Shown here: positions 32,930-41,800 of the stretch, piece after piece
How positions within the stretch are numbered: the first letter of the stretch is position 1
Layout of the letters: each line of letters opens with the position of its first letter
Source of the DNA: Aldehydirespirator sp965220345
GTDB lineage: Bacteria > Actinomycetota > Acidimicrobiia > Acidimicrobiales > Aldehydirespiratoraceae
DNA: 64,000 nucleotides
Direction: 5' to 3'
Assembly (NCBI GenBank): GCA_965220345.1
Contig: OZ244822.1
Span: 744,001 to 808,000, forward strand
Notes under the pieces: model-generated
Databases searched by the model: none
What the model was told of the DNA's origin: nothing
The model's input: only the letters and a program-made list of their open reading frames with translations
Translations under genes and position numbers: made by a program

Positions 32930-33265
32930 CAGGACTACAAGCTACGTCCCAAAAATCAAATAACGATCAAGAAGCGCCCTCAATCCGTGCCACTGAACTT
33001 CACTGGAGATCTCAAGTCCGCTCCACGGCACCACAAATCAAGAACAGGTTGCGTGGGTTCGGTTGTTGACTGGCAGCGGTTGGCAGCCGGGGCAAGCATC
33101 AGCAGTTTCGCTTCTAGCAGGCTTCGGTGATGGCTGGGAGGGTTACGGGTTAGGTTCGTGATGATCGCTTATCGGTTGCTGCCGGAGGCTAGGTTTTGGT
33201 GTGATGCAGAACATTTTTGTGTGAAAAGGAATGCTTTGTCACACCCCTAATCTATACTGCTGTTC
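32930..33265. other. Spacer between htrA and DUF222 copy 3
   Basis: About 335 bp without a gene. The left part should hold the htrA promoter; the right end (33234-33265) is the conserved DUF222 promoter. This is the left boundary of the accessory island inserted in the ftsY-smc interval. I saw no tRNA, attachment-site duplication or IS end here. Confidence 0.5.
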
Positions 33266-33268
33266 ATG
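33232..33268 (+). promoter_or_regulatory. Conserved leaderless promoter of DUF222 copy 3
   Basis: ATGCTT, 16 bases including TGTCACACCCC, TATACT, seven bases and ATG at 33266. It is nearly identical to the blocks at 4460-4497 (minus) and 5044-5080, although the first coding residues of this copy differ from those of the other two. Confidence 0.6.
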
Positions 33269-35026
33269 ATCTTAGAAGACGCTCAACAAGCGGTCACCGC
33301 CACCCAACGGATGCTCGACGCAGTGCGTGCCGGTGCTGTGGCCACTACTGAGTTGCGGGCTGCGTTGGAGCAGACGCGGGTGTTGATGGCTGCTGGGGCT
33401 GCGTTTCAGACTGCTGCGGCTGAGCTGATCGCAGCACGGGAACGTCACGGTGATGGTGGTGCAGAGGTGTTGGCTGTGTCGGCTGGGTTAACACAAAGCG
33501 AAGCCCATAACCAGGTCAAAACCGCTCAAGTGTTGCGTAAAGTTCCTGAACTGCGTGACGCTGTGCAAACCGGTGAAGTGTCGCAAGCTAACGCTCGCAG
33601 GTTGGCTGACGTAATCACCAAAACTGGTGCTGACGCTGTAGCAGGCGATGCTGAGTTGTTGAAACAGGCAGCATCGCTGCGGCCCGAACAATTCGGTAAT
33701 GCTGCGCGACGTTGGATCACTGCTCAACAAGGCGACAACGGTGCTACAGAACACGCACGACAACGCGCCAAACGATATTTGAAGTTCTATGACACAGATG
33801 ATGGCATGATCGCGTTGCGTGGCGAGTTCGACAAGATCACCGGCACCCGCATACACAACCGCATACGCCACATCGCAAGCCAACTCTTTGCTAACGACAA
33901 AAAGCTTCCGAAAGAACAGCGACGGCAGTTCACGCAATGCATGGCCGATGCCCTAGACCACACCACCAACACTCCCGCCACCAACACAGGTAACGAGACC
34001 AGCAACAGAAACCAAAACAGTCAAAACGCTGGATCTGTTCGCAGGTTTAGCAGTGAAAGCATCGCCAGCAGCAGCAAAACCCGCAATGGTCGGAGTGCAG
34101 TAACTAGCCGCAGCAGCAAAGCCCGCAATGGTCAGGATGCTGTAACTGGCTGCGGTGAGAACACCGACAGCAGCAGCCAAGCCGATCACGTCAACAAAGT
34201 TAGCAACACCCAAGATGTCAGAGCCGGAAACGACCAGAACATCAGCGCTGATACCACCACAGCCAACAACAACCGTAACGAGAGTGCTGGCGATGGCGAA
34301 GATGGCGTTGATGCCATCTCAGCCACGCCAACTCAAACCGCCAACGAGGCCAGCGCTGCTGACAGCAGCGAGGTTTGCGGTGTAGGTGATGCCGCAAAAG
34401 GCGCAGCAACTGCGGGTTGGGTGGCTGATATCACGCTGGTCGCTCACGTAGATGATGCGACCGGTGAGTTGATTGCTGAACTCTCAGACGGTACACGACT
34501 ACCTGATGCAGTACTCGAAGAACTGTCTTGCAACACACGCTGGACAGGACTGATATATGACCGGGTTGGTGACGCGATCTGGCGCAGCCGCTCACGCCGA
34601 ACAGTCACAGAAACCCAATGGCAGACACTGCTAACCATCTACGGAGGCTGCTTCCATTGCGGGGCACCACCAAGCATCTGTCAAGCACATCACATCATCC
34701 CGTATTCCCGAGGTGGGGCTACCAGTGTGAAGAACATGGTCATGGTCTGCTGGAACTGTCACCACAACATTCATCACAACAACTGGCACATCCAAACCCA
34801 TGACGAAAACCAGCACACCCTGCACCCACCAGCCAACCCGAGTGCCCAATCCCGGCACGGGCCAGCCCACGCAGATGAGCACCACAGAACTCAGCGCTAC
34901 AAGACTGACCACGCCGGAACAACACCAGAACCACCCGCCCGCCGTGGGCGGTCACCAGCCGCTGTAGCCGAAAATCAAGCGACCCGCACCAGACCTAGTG
35001 CCAGAGACCCGGCCCAGCTCTGGTAG
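33266..35026 (+). CDS. DUF222/HNH endonuclease (13E12-type), copy 3
   Basis: A 586-residue family member. Its N-terminal 50 residues diverge from copies 1 and 2 (MILEDAQQAVTATQRML), while residues 50-220 and the HNH domain are highly similar (CFHCG, QAHHIIPYSRGG, VCWNCHHNIHH). The linker (about 225-375) is far longer than in the other copies and contains short repeats such as SRSSKARNGQDAVT. The tail has PPARRGRSP and ends in AQLW. It is intact. It opens the accessory island between htrA and smc. As for the other copies, DNA cleavage is inferred from the HNH motif and the role is unknown. Confidence 0.87.
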   Translation: MILEDAQQAVTATQRMLDAVRAGAVATTELRAALEQTRVLMAAGAAFQTAAAELIAARERHGDGGAEVLAVSAGLTQSEAHNQVKTAQVLRKVPELRDAVQTGEVSQANARRLADVITKTGADAVAGDAELLKQAASLRPEQFGNAARRWITAQQGDNGATEHARQRAKRYLKFYDTDDGMIALRGEFDKITGTRIHNRIRHIASQLFANDKKLPKEQRRQFTQCMADALDHTTNTPATNTGNETSNRNQNSQNAGSVRRFSSESIASSSKTRNGRSAVTSRSSKARNGQDAVTGCGENTDSSSQADHVNKVSNTQDVRAGNDQNISADTTTANNNRNESAGDGEDGVDAISATPTQTANEASAADSSEVCGVGDAAKGAATAGWVADITLVAHVDDATGELIAELSDGTRLPDAVLEELSCNTRWTGLIYDRVGDAIWRSRSRRTVTETQWQTLLTIYGGCFHCGAPPSICQAHHIIPYSRGGATSVKNMVMVCWNCHHNIHHNNWHIQTHDENQHTLHPPANPSAQSRHGPAHADEHHRTQRYKTDHAGTTPEPPARRGRSPAAVAENQATRTRPSARDPAQLW

Positions 35027-35149
35027 AGATAGCCGACTGCCAACACATTGGGCGGACACCCAGAGCCGGGTTACGACCTAGACAGACAAATTAAGTCAGT
35101 GGGCAACGACCCGACAACATGACCAGCAAAACACACCTCTCGCTAGCCA

Positions 35150-36499
35150 TCAGCCCTGCCCCGACCGCAAACGTGAGTGCCCCTTAACTGAAGGACGATC
35201 CGGGTGGACAATGCGCCGCATCAGCACAAAGAAAAGTAAGCATCCAAGCCAGCCACCTGCGAGAAGGCCAGCCCGCTGGGGAACGGAGCCGTCGGCGAAA
35301 ACCGCCGTGCCTACGGTTGTGGCCATGATTCCGATGAGAGCAAGGAACACACCGAGTATCTCTACAACTCTGAACGTTGCATCAGCGATTTGTTTTCGCG
35401 TTTGCCGCTCTGCATTCTCAGCGGAATGCTGTAGATGGTTGGTCGCATCTTCAAGAGATCGGTTCATCGCCGTATTAAAATCTGCCAGAATTGTCTCTGC
35501 TCGATTATTGGCAGCTTCTTCCTGTTCCAGTCGCTGCTGAAATACAAAATATTGTTCAGAGATCAGAACCGATGTGCCGTCATAGAGTTCTACGGCTTGC
35601 ACCATCTCGGCCTGAGCGCCTTCGATATCACCAAGTGCGTAGAGGCAGCGAGCGCACCGAAACCGTACGTCGGAGTTACCGTTGGATGAGCGACGGTCAC
35701 GATGAAGTGATCTCTGCGACAGTTCGAGGATGCTCTCGTAGAACGCTTCTATGCCATCAATCCTGCGACCTTGCCTCGATGAGGGTAACGGCAACAGGTC
35801 GGCGCAGCGCATGAGATAGCTCGTAGTCTTGATACCCCAAGGTCTCTGGTCGCTATCCTTGAAGTTCTGAGGCTCATCCATTTCGACTGCAGCCTGTTCG
35901 ACCGCAACGAGTTGGCTGATCATCGGCAGCGCTACTCTCTCGGCTGTGCCGCTATCTGGCTGCTCGCTCCTGTAGCTACTGGCGAGTTCGCGAACTTCAT
36001 ATACCGAAGCAAGGACATCCACAGCGCCGAACAGCGGAAAATCGCAAGGCGCGCAGCCTAACGGTAATGCCTTGTCCACTGCGTTGAACTTACGTCGTAG
36101 TTGACTGTACGATCGGGTAAACGTCACATTGTCAAACAACAGTTGAGCGCACACCAGCACGGACAGAGCGTCTTGCCCAGCGCACAACAGTACTTCAAGA
36201 GGATCAGAGCAAGCGAGGCTTCGAGTGAGTTCGGTCTCGGCTATGTGCGCAGTCCATCCGAGGCTCCATACCGGTAACAGGGTTTTACCTGTCTCGAACA
36301 GCAGATCGCTGTTCTCCTCGCTGCTGCCTAGAGCACTTTGACGTACGTGTTCAATAACCGAACATGCAAGCGATGAAACAAAACTGAGACCTTCAAGGCC
36401 ATCGGCCTTACTGAGCACATTACCAATATTGAACTCAGGCGATGCTTCAATGGAGCCCATCAGGTGCCGACCAAGTAGGTGACGACCCAGCGCCAGCAA
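35150..36499 (-). CDS. Unknown helical protein with C-terminal coiled coil and two TM helices; paralogue of the 37545-38702 product
   Basis: Up to 449 residues (TTG start at 36499); an ATG at 36460 is an alternative 13 residues in. The N-terminal ~300 residues are helical and cysteine-containing without a recognised family. A TPR-like hairpin lies at about 290-330 (RFRCARCLYALGDIEGAQAEM). A charged helix with ATNHLQHSAENAERQ leads to two membrane helices beginning FRVVEILGVFLALIG and ending near FFVLMRR. The last ~180 residues align with the product of 37545-38702 (shared NHL, VEILG.F.A..G, TTVG.A.F, QR). The divergent promoter faces the PP-loop gene. Homologous two-TM tails on both flanking proteins suggest membrane partners of a shared enzyme; this is inference. 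Confidence 0.7.
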   Translation of the reverse strand: MLALGRHLLGRHLMGSIEASPEFNIGNVLSKADGLEGLSFVSSLACSVIEHVRQSALGSSEENSDLLFETGKTLLPVWSLGWTAHIAETELTRSLACSDPLEVLLCAGQDALSVLVCAQLLFDNVTFTRSYSQLRRKFNAVDKALPLGCAPCDFPLFGAVDVLASVYEVRELASSYRSEQPDSGTAERVALPMISQLVAVEQAAVEMDEPQNFKDSDQRPWGIKTTSYLMRCADLLPLPSSRQGRRIDGIEAFYESILELSQRSLHRDRRSSNGNSDVRFRCARCLYALGDIEGAQAEMVQAVELYDGTSVLISEQYFVFQQRLEQEEAANNRAETILADFNTAMNRSLEDATNHLQHSAENAERQTRKQIADATFRVVEILGVFLALIGIMATTVGTAVFADGSVPQRAGLLAGGWLGCLLFFVLMRRIVHPDRPSVKGHSRLRSGQG

Positions 36500-36552
36500 T
36501 AAATACTATGCCAAGTTCGCTTCCAGAGACCGATTGGTAGAATTACTTGCTT
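36500..36552. promoter_or_regulatory. Short divergent promoter region of the island cassette
   Basis: Only 53 bp separate the TTG start of the minus-strand gene from the ATG at 36553. Rightward, TAGAAT lies nine bases before that ATG, compatible with a leaderless or nearly leaderless transcript. Leftward, TAGTAT occurs just upstream of the TTG, which would favour the downstream ATG at 36460 as true start. The two promoters must overlap, so the flanking genes are probably co-regulated. Confidence 0.4.
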
Positions 36553-36577
36553 ATGACGACAGCCGCGAATTGGGAGA

Positions 36578-37555
36578 ATGTTGCGGACATGCTCACCGAG
36601 GGGGGGGGGGGGTGAGCCCCCACGTCGGGTCATGGCTGACCCCGAGGAGGCGCGTGAGCGGATAGCGGGATACCTGCACAGGCGCGTACTTGCGATCTCG
36701 GAGGCTTGTCCAGGTGAACCGACACTGATGCTGTCTGGCGGCATTGACTCAATGCTACTCGCAACAGCGTGGCAACGTTTTGCGGAACCACCACTTTGTG
36801 TAACGATCGGCGTTACGGACACCCCTTCCGACGACCGCGAGCGCGCAGCAGCCGCCGCAGCACACCTTGGACTTAATCATGTCGCTGTGGAGCTTGAACC
36901 AGACGACATTCAGCAACTTGCAGCTTCAGCGATAGGGGTTCTTGGTATTGACGAGCTATGGGAGATCGGCGCAGCGGTGCCAATCATGGCTGCGCGCCAC
37001 ACGGCAAATAATGCGGGCCGTATAGGTCCGATCATCAGCGGCGGCGGGGCTGATGTGCTATTTGCTGGCGGTATGCGGCTCACCGCTCCCATCGTCTCGC
37101 GCGCAGCTGCTGAGGAACTTCGATCTCGCATTTGGGCATCCATGCTCAATACATTCCGACGGGACCGGCTAGTCCCAGACTTCTTCGACCGTATTCTTGG
37201 TCCCGATACTTACCGGTACTTTCAAGTGTTCCAGACGCTTGAGGCGTGGTATCTCACGTCGGACTTCGCTCCATCGCTGCTGTTCGCGCGCGATTCGGAC
37301 GGATCTTTGATTGACAAACTGTGTTTGCGGGATCTGGCAGTGGAGTGGGGAGCCGATCCAGCACTTGTTTGGTCACCAAAGAACCCCATGCAGTTCTCAA
37401 GCGGCATGGTGGCCGCATTCGAGTGCCAAGCCCGAAGACTGATCGAAGAAGACCCCACACAGTCAACCTATTCAAAGCCCCAATCCGAGTCACCAGAGAC
37501 GCTCATGGCGCGGCTGTGGCTGAAACATCTGAGAAATACCCACGATGGGTCTTGA
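36578..37555 (+). CDS. Asparagine-synthetase-like PP-loop ATP pyrophosphatase, stand-alone synthetase domain
   Basis: A 325-residue open frame. The PP-loop motif SGGIDS is at residues 53-58, and SGGGADVLFAGG matches the family motif SGEGADELFGGY of asparagine synthetase, beta-lactam synthetase and lasso-peptide cyclases. The glutaminase domain is missing, so the enzyme would adenylate a carboxylate and use ammonia or another amine, substrate unknown. Start options: 36578 in the present sequence, 36632 (ATGGCTGAC, after the G-tract), or 36553 if the tract has 12 G; the last has the best upstream signal. The 3' end overlaps the next gene by 11 bp, indicating translational coupling. It is flanked by two paralogous two-TM proteins. 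This is not a QueC-type enzyme. Confidence 0.75.
   Translation: MLRTCSPRGGGGEPPRRVMADPEEARERIAGYLHRRVLAISEACPGEPTLMLSGGIDSMLLATAWQRFAEPPLCVTIGVTDTPSDDRERAAAAAAHLGLNHVAVELEPDDIQQLAASAIGVLGIDELWEIGAAVPIMAARHTANNAGRIGPIISGGGADVLFAGGMRLTAPIVSRAAAEELRSRIWASMLNTFRRDRLVPDFFDRILGPDTYRYFQVFQTLEAWYLTSDFAPSLLFARDSDGSLIDKLCLRDLAVEWGADPALVWSPKNPMQFSSGMVAAFECQARRLIEEDPTQSTYSKPQSESPETLMARLWLKHLRNTHDGS
36600..36612. repeat. Homopolymer tract of 13 G at the 5' end of the PP-loop gene
   Basis: Thirteen consecutive G. From the ATG at 36553 the tract leads to TGA at 36613 after 20 codons. With 12 G the same frame would read through (MTTAANWENVADMLTE, then glycines, then GEPPRRVMADPEEARER) into the enzyme. This is the arrangement of a slipped-strand contingency locus; a sequencing length error is the alternative. 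Confidence 0.8.
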
Positions 37556-38702
37556 CAAGCTGAGGCCGCCCGACACAGCGCCAATCCCTCAGAAGCTTGA
37601 CGAGCAAGACCTAGTGGCATGGCTGCGAACCCAGTTTCCTGTCGAAGAAAGTCTTTGCAACGAGACCCTTGCGAGAATCTCCCAACTCTGCTGGAAAGCC
37701 TACGAAAAAGGACTGAACGTTTGTGCGGGGTTTAAGCATAACGAAGATGATCAACCTGTTTTCTTAAACACATCGGAAACAGAGTTGCTTGTGGACGGTA
37801 TGCTTTACCTTGACAGCGCTCGCTACGCCTTAGACATTGATCGAACGAGGTCAGCTCTCAAGTCACTTGATGCTGCGGCACCTGCTGGCACTCGACTGTC
37901 GGATCATCCCATATTCGAAGCAGCTGAGGCTTGGTGCGCGGTCGGGGAAGCGAGCCGTGCAGCTAGAAGAGGTGGCGCAAGTAGTCCCCAAGACACCAGG
38001 CTTCCAACACCAGAGCGCGTCAGAGCTATAGCCGAACGTGCCAGCAACAAGGGCTACATCAAAGCCATCGACTGGTTAACACACACGGTGATGCTTCTAC
38101 CGCAAGCGCATAGAGCAACTCACGAGAGCCTCCAAGGACTTGTTTCTTTCTGGGAGTGCATGGATGAGATACTGAGCTTGCAAATCGAAGCGAGCGGCCA
38201 GGCAACTCACTACCAAAATCCATACCGACGAGCGCTTGTCCGAGCGGCTCTGGGGCGGACAGATGAGGCGATACTAGATCTTGACCTAGCGATCACTTCA
38301 ACAACGAAGCCCACCGGCATGGTGTTTCAGGATTATCTAATGCAAATGCGAGTACTTGAAACCGAAGCACGGCTCGCTGAGAGGCTCCAGTCAGCGAATG
38401 AGCAGATAAGCAGTCACACTGAGACTGCGATTGAACAGGTCTGCGAAGCTCAGGCTCAAGAATTGAATAAAGCTACCAATCATTTGAGAGCGGCAGCGGA
38501 AGCTCAGATCTCAGCGGGTATGTACCGAATTGTGGAAATACTCGGCCTGTTCATGGCAATCGTAGGCTTGCTCATAACTACGGTGGGGGCTGCAGCGTTC
38601 GGAACGGGCACTTGGTGGCAGCGCATGTTGATCGTTGCTGCCGGTTCGGCTGGAGCTGTCGGTTTCTTCGCCACGCTGAGACTTGTCGTTAAGCCTCGCT
38701 AA
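37545..38702 (+). CDS. Unknown TPR-like protein with C-terminal coiled coil and two TM helices
   Basis: A 385-residue protein coupled by an 11-bp overlap to the PP-loop gene. The N-terminal ~220 residues are helical and unrecognised. A TPR-like hairpin is at about 225-250 (RRALVRAALGRTDEAILDLDLAI). A Gln/Glu/Ala-rich helix (about 275-320) ends in ATNHLRAAAEAQ. Two membrane helices follow, MYRIVEILGLFMAIVGLLI and MLIVAAGSAGAVGFFATL, with a short basic C-terminus. The C-terminal half is homologous to the divergent 35150-36499 product. The soluble part should lie in the cytoplasm with a hairpin in the membrane. Small two-TM tails are common on effectors of bacterial conflict systems, but nothing here proves such a role. 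Confidence 0.7.
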   Translation: MGLDKLRPPDTAPIPQKLDEQDLVAWLRTQFPVEESLCNETLARISQLCWKAYEKGLNVCAGFKHNEDDQPVFLNTSETELLVDGMLYLDSARYALDIDRTRSALKSLDAAAPAGTRLSDHPIFEAAEAWCAVGEASRAARRGGASSPQDTRLPTPERVRAIAERASNKGYIKAIDWLTHTVMLLPQAHRATHESLQGLVSFWECMDEILSLQIEASGQATHYQNPYRRALVRAALGRTDEAILDLDLAITSTTKPTGMVFQDYLMQMRVLETEARLAERLQSANEQISSHTETAIEQVCEAQAQELNKATNHLRAAAEAQISAGMYRIVEILGLFMAIVGLLITTVGAAAFGTGTWWQRMLIVAAGSAGAVGFFATLRLVVKPR

Positions 38703-38753
38703 CGGCTTATCAGGCATGCGTGAGCGCCACGGCGGCCTTGCGGTGAAAGTATG

Positions 38754-38830
38754 CAAAGGGGTTTAGCGAAGAGGGTATCGACAAAGAGGGGTTGGGCGAA
38801 GGAGGTTGGGCAAAGAGGGAGGGGTTAGGC
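38754..38830. repeat. Tandem 28-29-bp repeats ending in the smc stop codon
   Basis: Units start CAAAGGGGTTTAGCGAAGAG, CAAAGAGGGGTTGGGCGAAG and CAAAGAGGGAGGGGTTAGGC. The last contains the smc TAA (38825-38827, minus strand). The units are imperfect and purine-rich on the plus strand. Confidence 0.7.
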
Positions 38831-41800
38831 GGCTGTGGAGACCCTTTCGGAGACGACCATTGATGAGCCTCCAGGCTTCATCGTCACTCCTTGCAAGCAG
38901 TCCGCGGCTTCCATGGTGCGCTTTTGATGAGTGACGATTACTAGCTGTGCGTCGTTGCGAAACTCTTCTAGCAGTTTCAAGAAGCGATGCAGGTTGATGT
39001 CATCAAGCGCAGCTTCTACCTCGTCCATCACATAGAAAGGAGCTGGACGACTACGAAACACTGCAAATAGGAACGCAAGCGCAGCTAAGGTTCGCTCGCC
39101 TCCCGAGAGCAGAGACAGCCTCTTTACGTTCTTGCCGGAAGGCTTGGCCGAAATCTCAATACCACTCTCTAGCAGATCTTCGGGATCGCTAAGGCTCAAA
39201 CGCCCTTCTCCACCCGGGAACAGAGCCTCGAAAAGTGACTCGAAGTTGGAGGCCGTATCAACGAAAGCCGAACTAAAGGTCGCTTTGATTTCACGATCAA
39301 TGAGACGGATCACCTTGTTGAGGTCTCGCCGAGCGGCGCGGATGTCTTCGAGTTGTCCCTTCATCAACTCGTGACGCTCATAAAGCTCGTCGTATTCCGC
39401 TAGAGCCAAAGGATTGACCGGGCCGATGATCTCTAGTTCACTGCTCAGCTGATCCATTCGCTGAGCAGCATCAAGTCCTTCGGGCAGTTCTGGCAGAGGC
39501 TTTTCGGCTGCCTGCTGAGGTGTCAGGCCATGATCATCACGCAGACGCTCAACCACTCCCTGCAGCAATGTGCGCAGTTCCGCCTCTTCAACGTCACGTC
39601 GGTTCTCGGCTTGGCGCGAAGTTTCGTAACGGCTTTCAGCGGCGGAATAAAGCTGCCGCAGATCATCAAGTCCCGCCGCCAGAGACTTCACTTCCTGAGA
39701 GGTGCGATGCCGCAACTCACGGATTTCGCTTAGTTCAGCCTCTAGCACACTCGTTTTGTGCTGCAACACCTGCTTTAGCGTGTGAAGCACGGTTTCTTCA
39801 CGCTGCCATTTAGCCATACGGGTTGCGGTTTCGGCTCGCGAGTCTTGGTGTCGTGACAGTCGCTCCTCCAAATCCTCGATGTGAACTTTGAGCATCTGCT
39901 GCCGCTGCTGCAGCCCGGCGACAGTAACGGTCTGCTCAGCGGCGGCAGCGGCTGCCTCGCTACCTCGCCTCTGTAGGTCGGCGCGAGCGGTAGCAACAGT
40001 GCTTTCGGCTGTTGCCAACCGTGCGGTGGCATCTTCAACTTCGGTGCGGCGCAGACTTTGCTGAGTGCGGGCTGTTTCAAAGGCTTCAAGAGCCAGCCGA
40101 CAAGCCGTGGAAGCCTCCTTGATCCGCTGATCGGCCTCATCAAGAGCCAGCCTGAGCCCGGCGGTACTGTGACTACCGAGCCGCCAGCCTCGGGAACTGA
40201 AACGGTCTCCGGCGGGTGTCACTACCACCAGATCACGGTGCTCTACCCAAATGTCGGCGGCGGCACGCCAGTCGCCGTTAACTAGAACCGTGTCGACCAG
40301 CAGCCGGTCAAGAAGCCGATCAATATCAAGATCATCGCAGCGGACGTGGTGACGCAGCAGGTCTACATTGAAATCCGTGAGATTCGGATCCTTGAGATTG
40401 AGAGCCTTGAGAGCGAGAGCCTTGAGATCAAGACCCGTGAAAGATGCCACGCCGCTTGATACTTCGCTGAGGTGGCTGTGCTGGCTGTGGTCCAAGCCTA
40501 TGTCCAAGACTATGACTGCGGTACCGCTGTCACCAGCCTCAATGCTTTCAAGCAGACGGCGCGCCGCGACGGCATCACGCGTCACAGCTGCGCCGACCGA
40601 ATCGCCAGCCGCGGCTGCAAATGCCGCCTCGAATCCAGAATCCACTTCCACAAGATCGCCCAGCAAACCCAACACTCCATCGGTCGCAGCATCCGACACA
40701 GCGGGTGTCGCTGAAGCAGCTTCTTCAAGAGCCATAGCCAAAGCCTCACGACGCGCTGTCCAGTGCCTCATCTCTCCATCAGCCAGCGAACGCTCCTCAA
40801 CCGCCTGGGTCAGCTCTGCGGAAGCTTCGTTCAAAGCCGTTTCAGCCGCCTTGAGCTGACTGCGCCTAAGGCTGCATTCGGTTGTTTCTGCGCTCTGCTC
40901 CTCAAAGACAGCGAGGTCGGCCACCAAGCTCTGTTGCAAGCCTTCTGCACGGATCCGTTCGGAATCGGCCGCCGCTAAAGATTTCGCAATAGTGGCGAGG
41001 TCTTGGCGACACCGATCCGCTTCGGCTTGCAGTGCTGCCAGCAGATCCCGATCGGATTCAGCAGTTCTTTGGCGCTCAATGCTGCGCAAACGCTCGGTGA
41101 CAACAGCAGCTTGACCCTGCGCTCTGGCACGCAGCCCCTCAAGTAGGGCGAGACGCTCAGAATGGTCAGCAATCCCGAGTCGAGCGAGGCTCTGCTCGTC
41201 GGTAGCTATTCGCTCAGCAAGCTGATCCAACTCTGCCCTCAAACCGGCCTGAAGTTCTGCTTGAGTTTCACGGCGCTCTTTGTGTTGGCGCAGCTGCTCA
41301 CGCATCTCGACTATTTCGCGACCAGCCGAACAGATACGCAGTGTCGTCAACTCGGCCAGCAGATCGGAGTGACGTCGGGCCGCTGAAGCTTGCTTCTCAA
41401 GCGGGCTCAAGCGGCGACGCAGCTCGCGCAGCAGGTCGCTCATGCGCGTGAGATCAGCGTCGCTAGCAAAAAGTCTGCGTTCGGCTCGCTCGCGACGTTT
41501 GCGGTATTTGAGTATCCCCGCCGCTTCTTCCACCAGAAGCCGTCTGTCGGCGGGGCGAGCGTTGAGAACAGCGTCTATCTGGTTCTGCGACACGATCATG
41601 TGCTGCTGACGGCCAACTCCAGCATCAGCGAGCAGTTCGTTGATGTCAAGCAACCGGCACGGAGTGCCGTTGAGCGCATAGCTCGACTCGCCGTTGCGGA
41701 ACAAACAGCGGGTTATCTGCACTTCGCTAGCCGCCACCGGCAACGAAGCATCAGAGTTATCGATTGTCAAAGACACCTCGGCACGACCCAGTGCAGCCTT

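Noticed and set aside
36553..36615. 20-residue peptide MTTAANWENVADMLTE plus glycines as a RiPP precursor for the synthetase-like enzyme
   Set aside because: The glycines come from the homopolymer, and with one G fewer the frame becomes the enzyme's own N-terminus; no cysteine-protease or leader-binding gene is adjacent.
36578..37555. QueC-like preQ0 synthase of a Qat-type defence system
   Set aside because: The SGGIDS motif alone would allow it, but SGGGADVLFAGG is diagnostic for the asparagine-synthetase group, and the zinc cysteines of QueC are missing.
33266..38702. Prophage or integrative element in the htrA-smc interval
   Set aside because: No integrase, phage structural gene or flanking repeat was seen; island status rests only on the break in core gene order.
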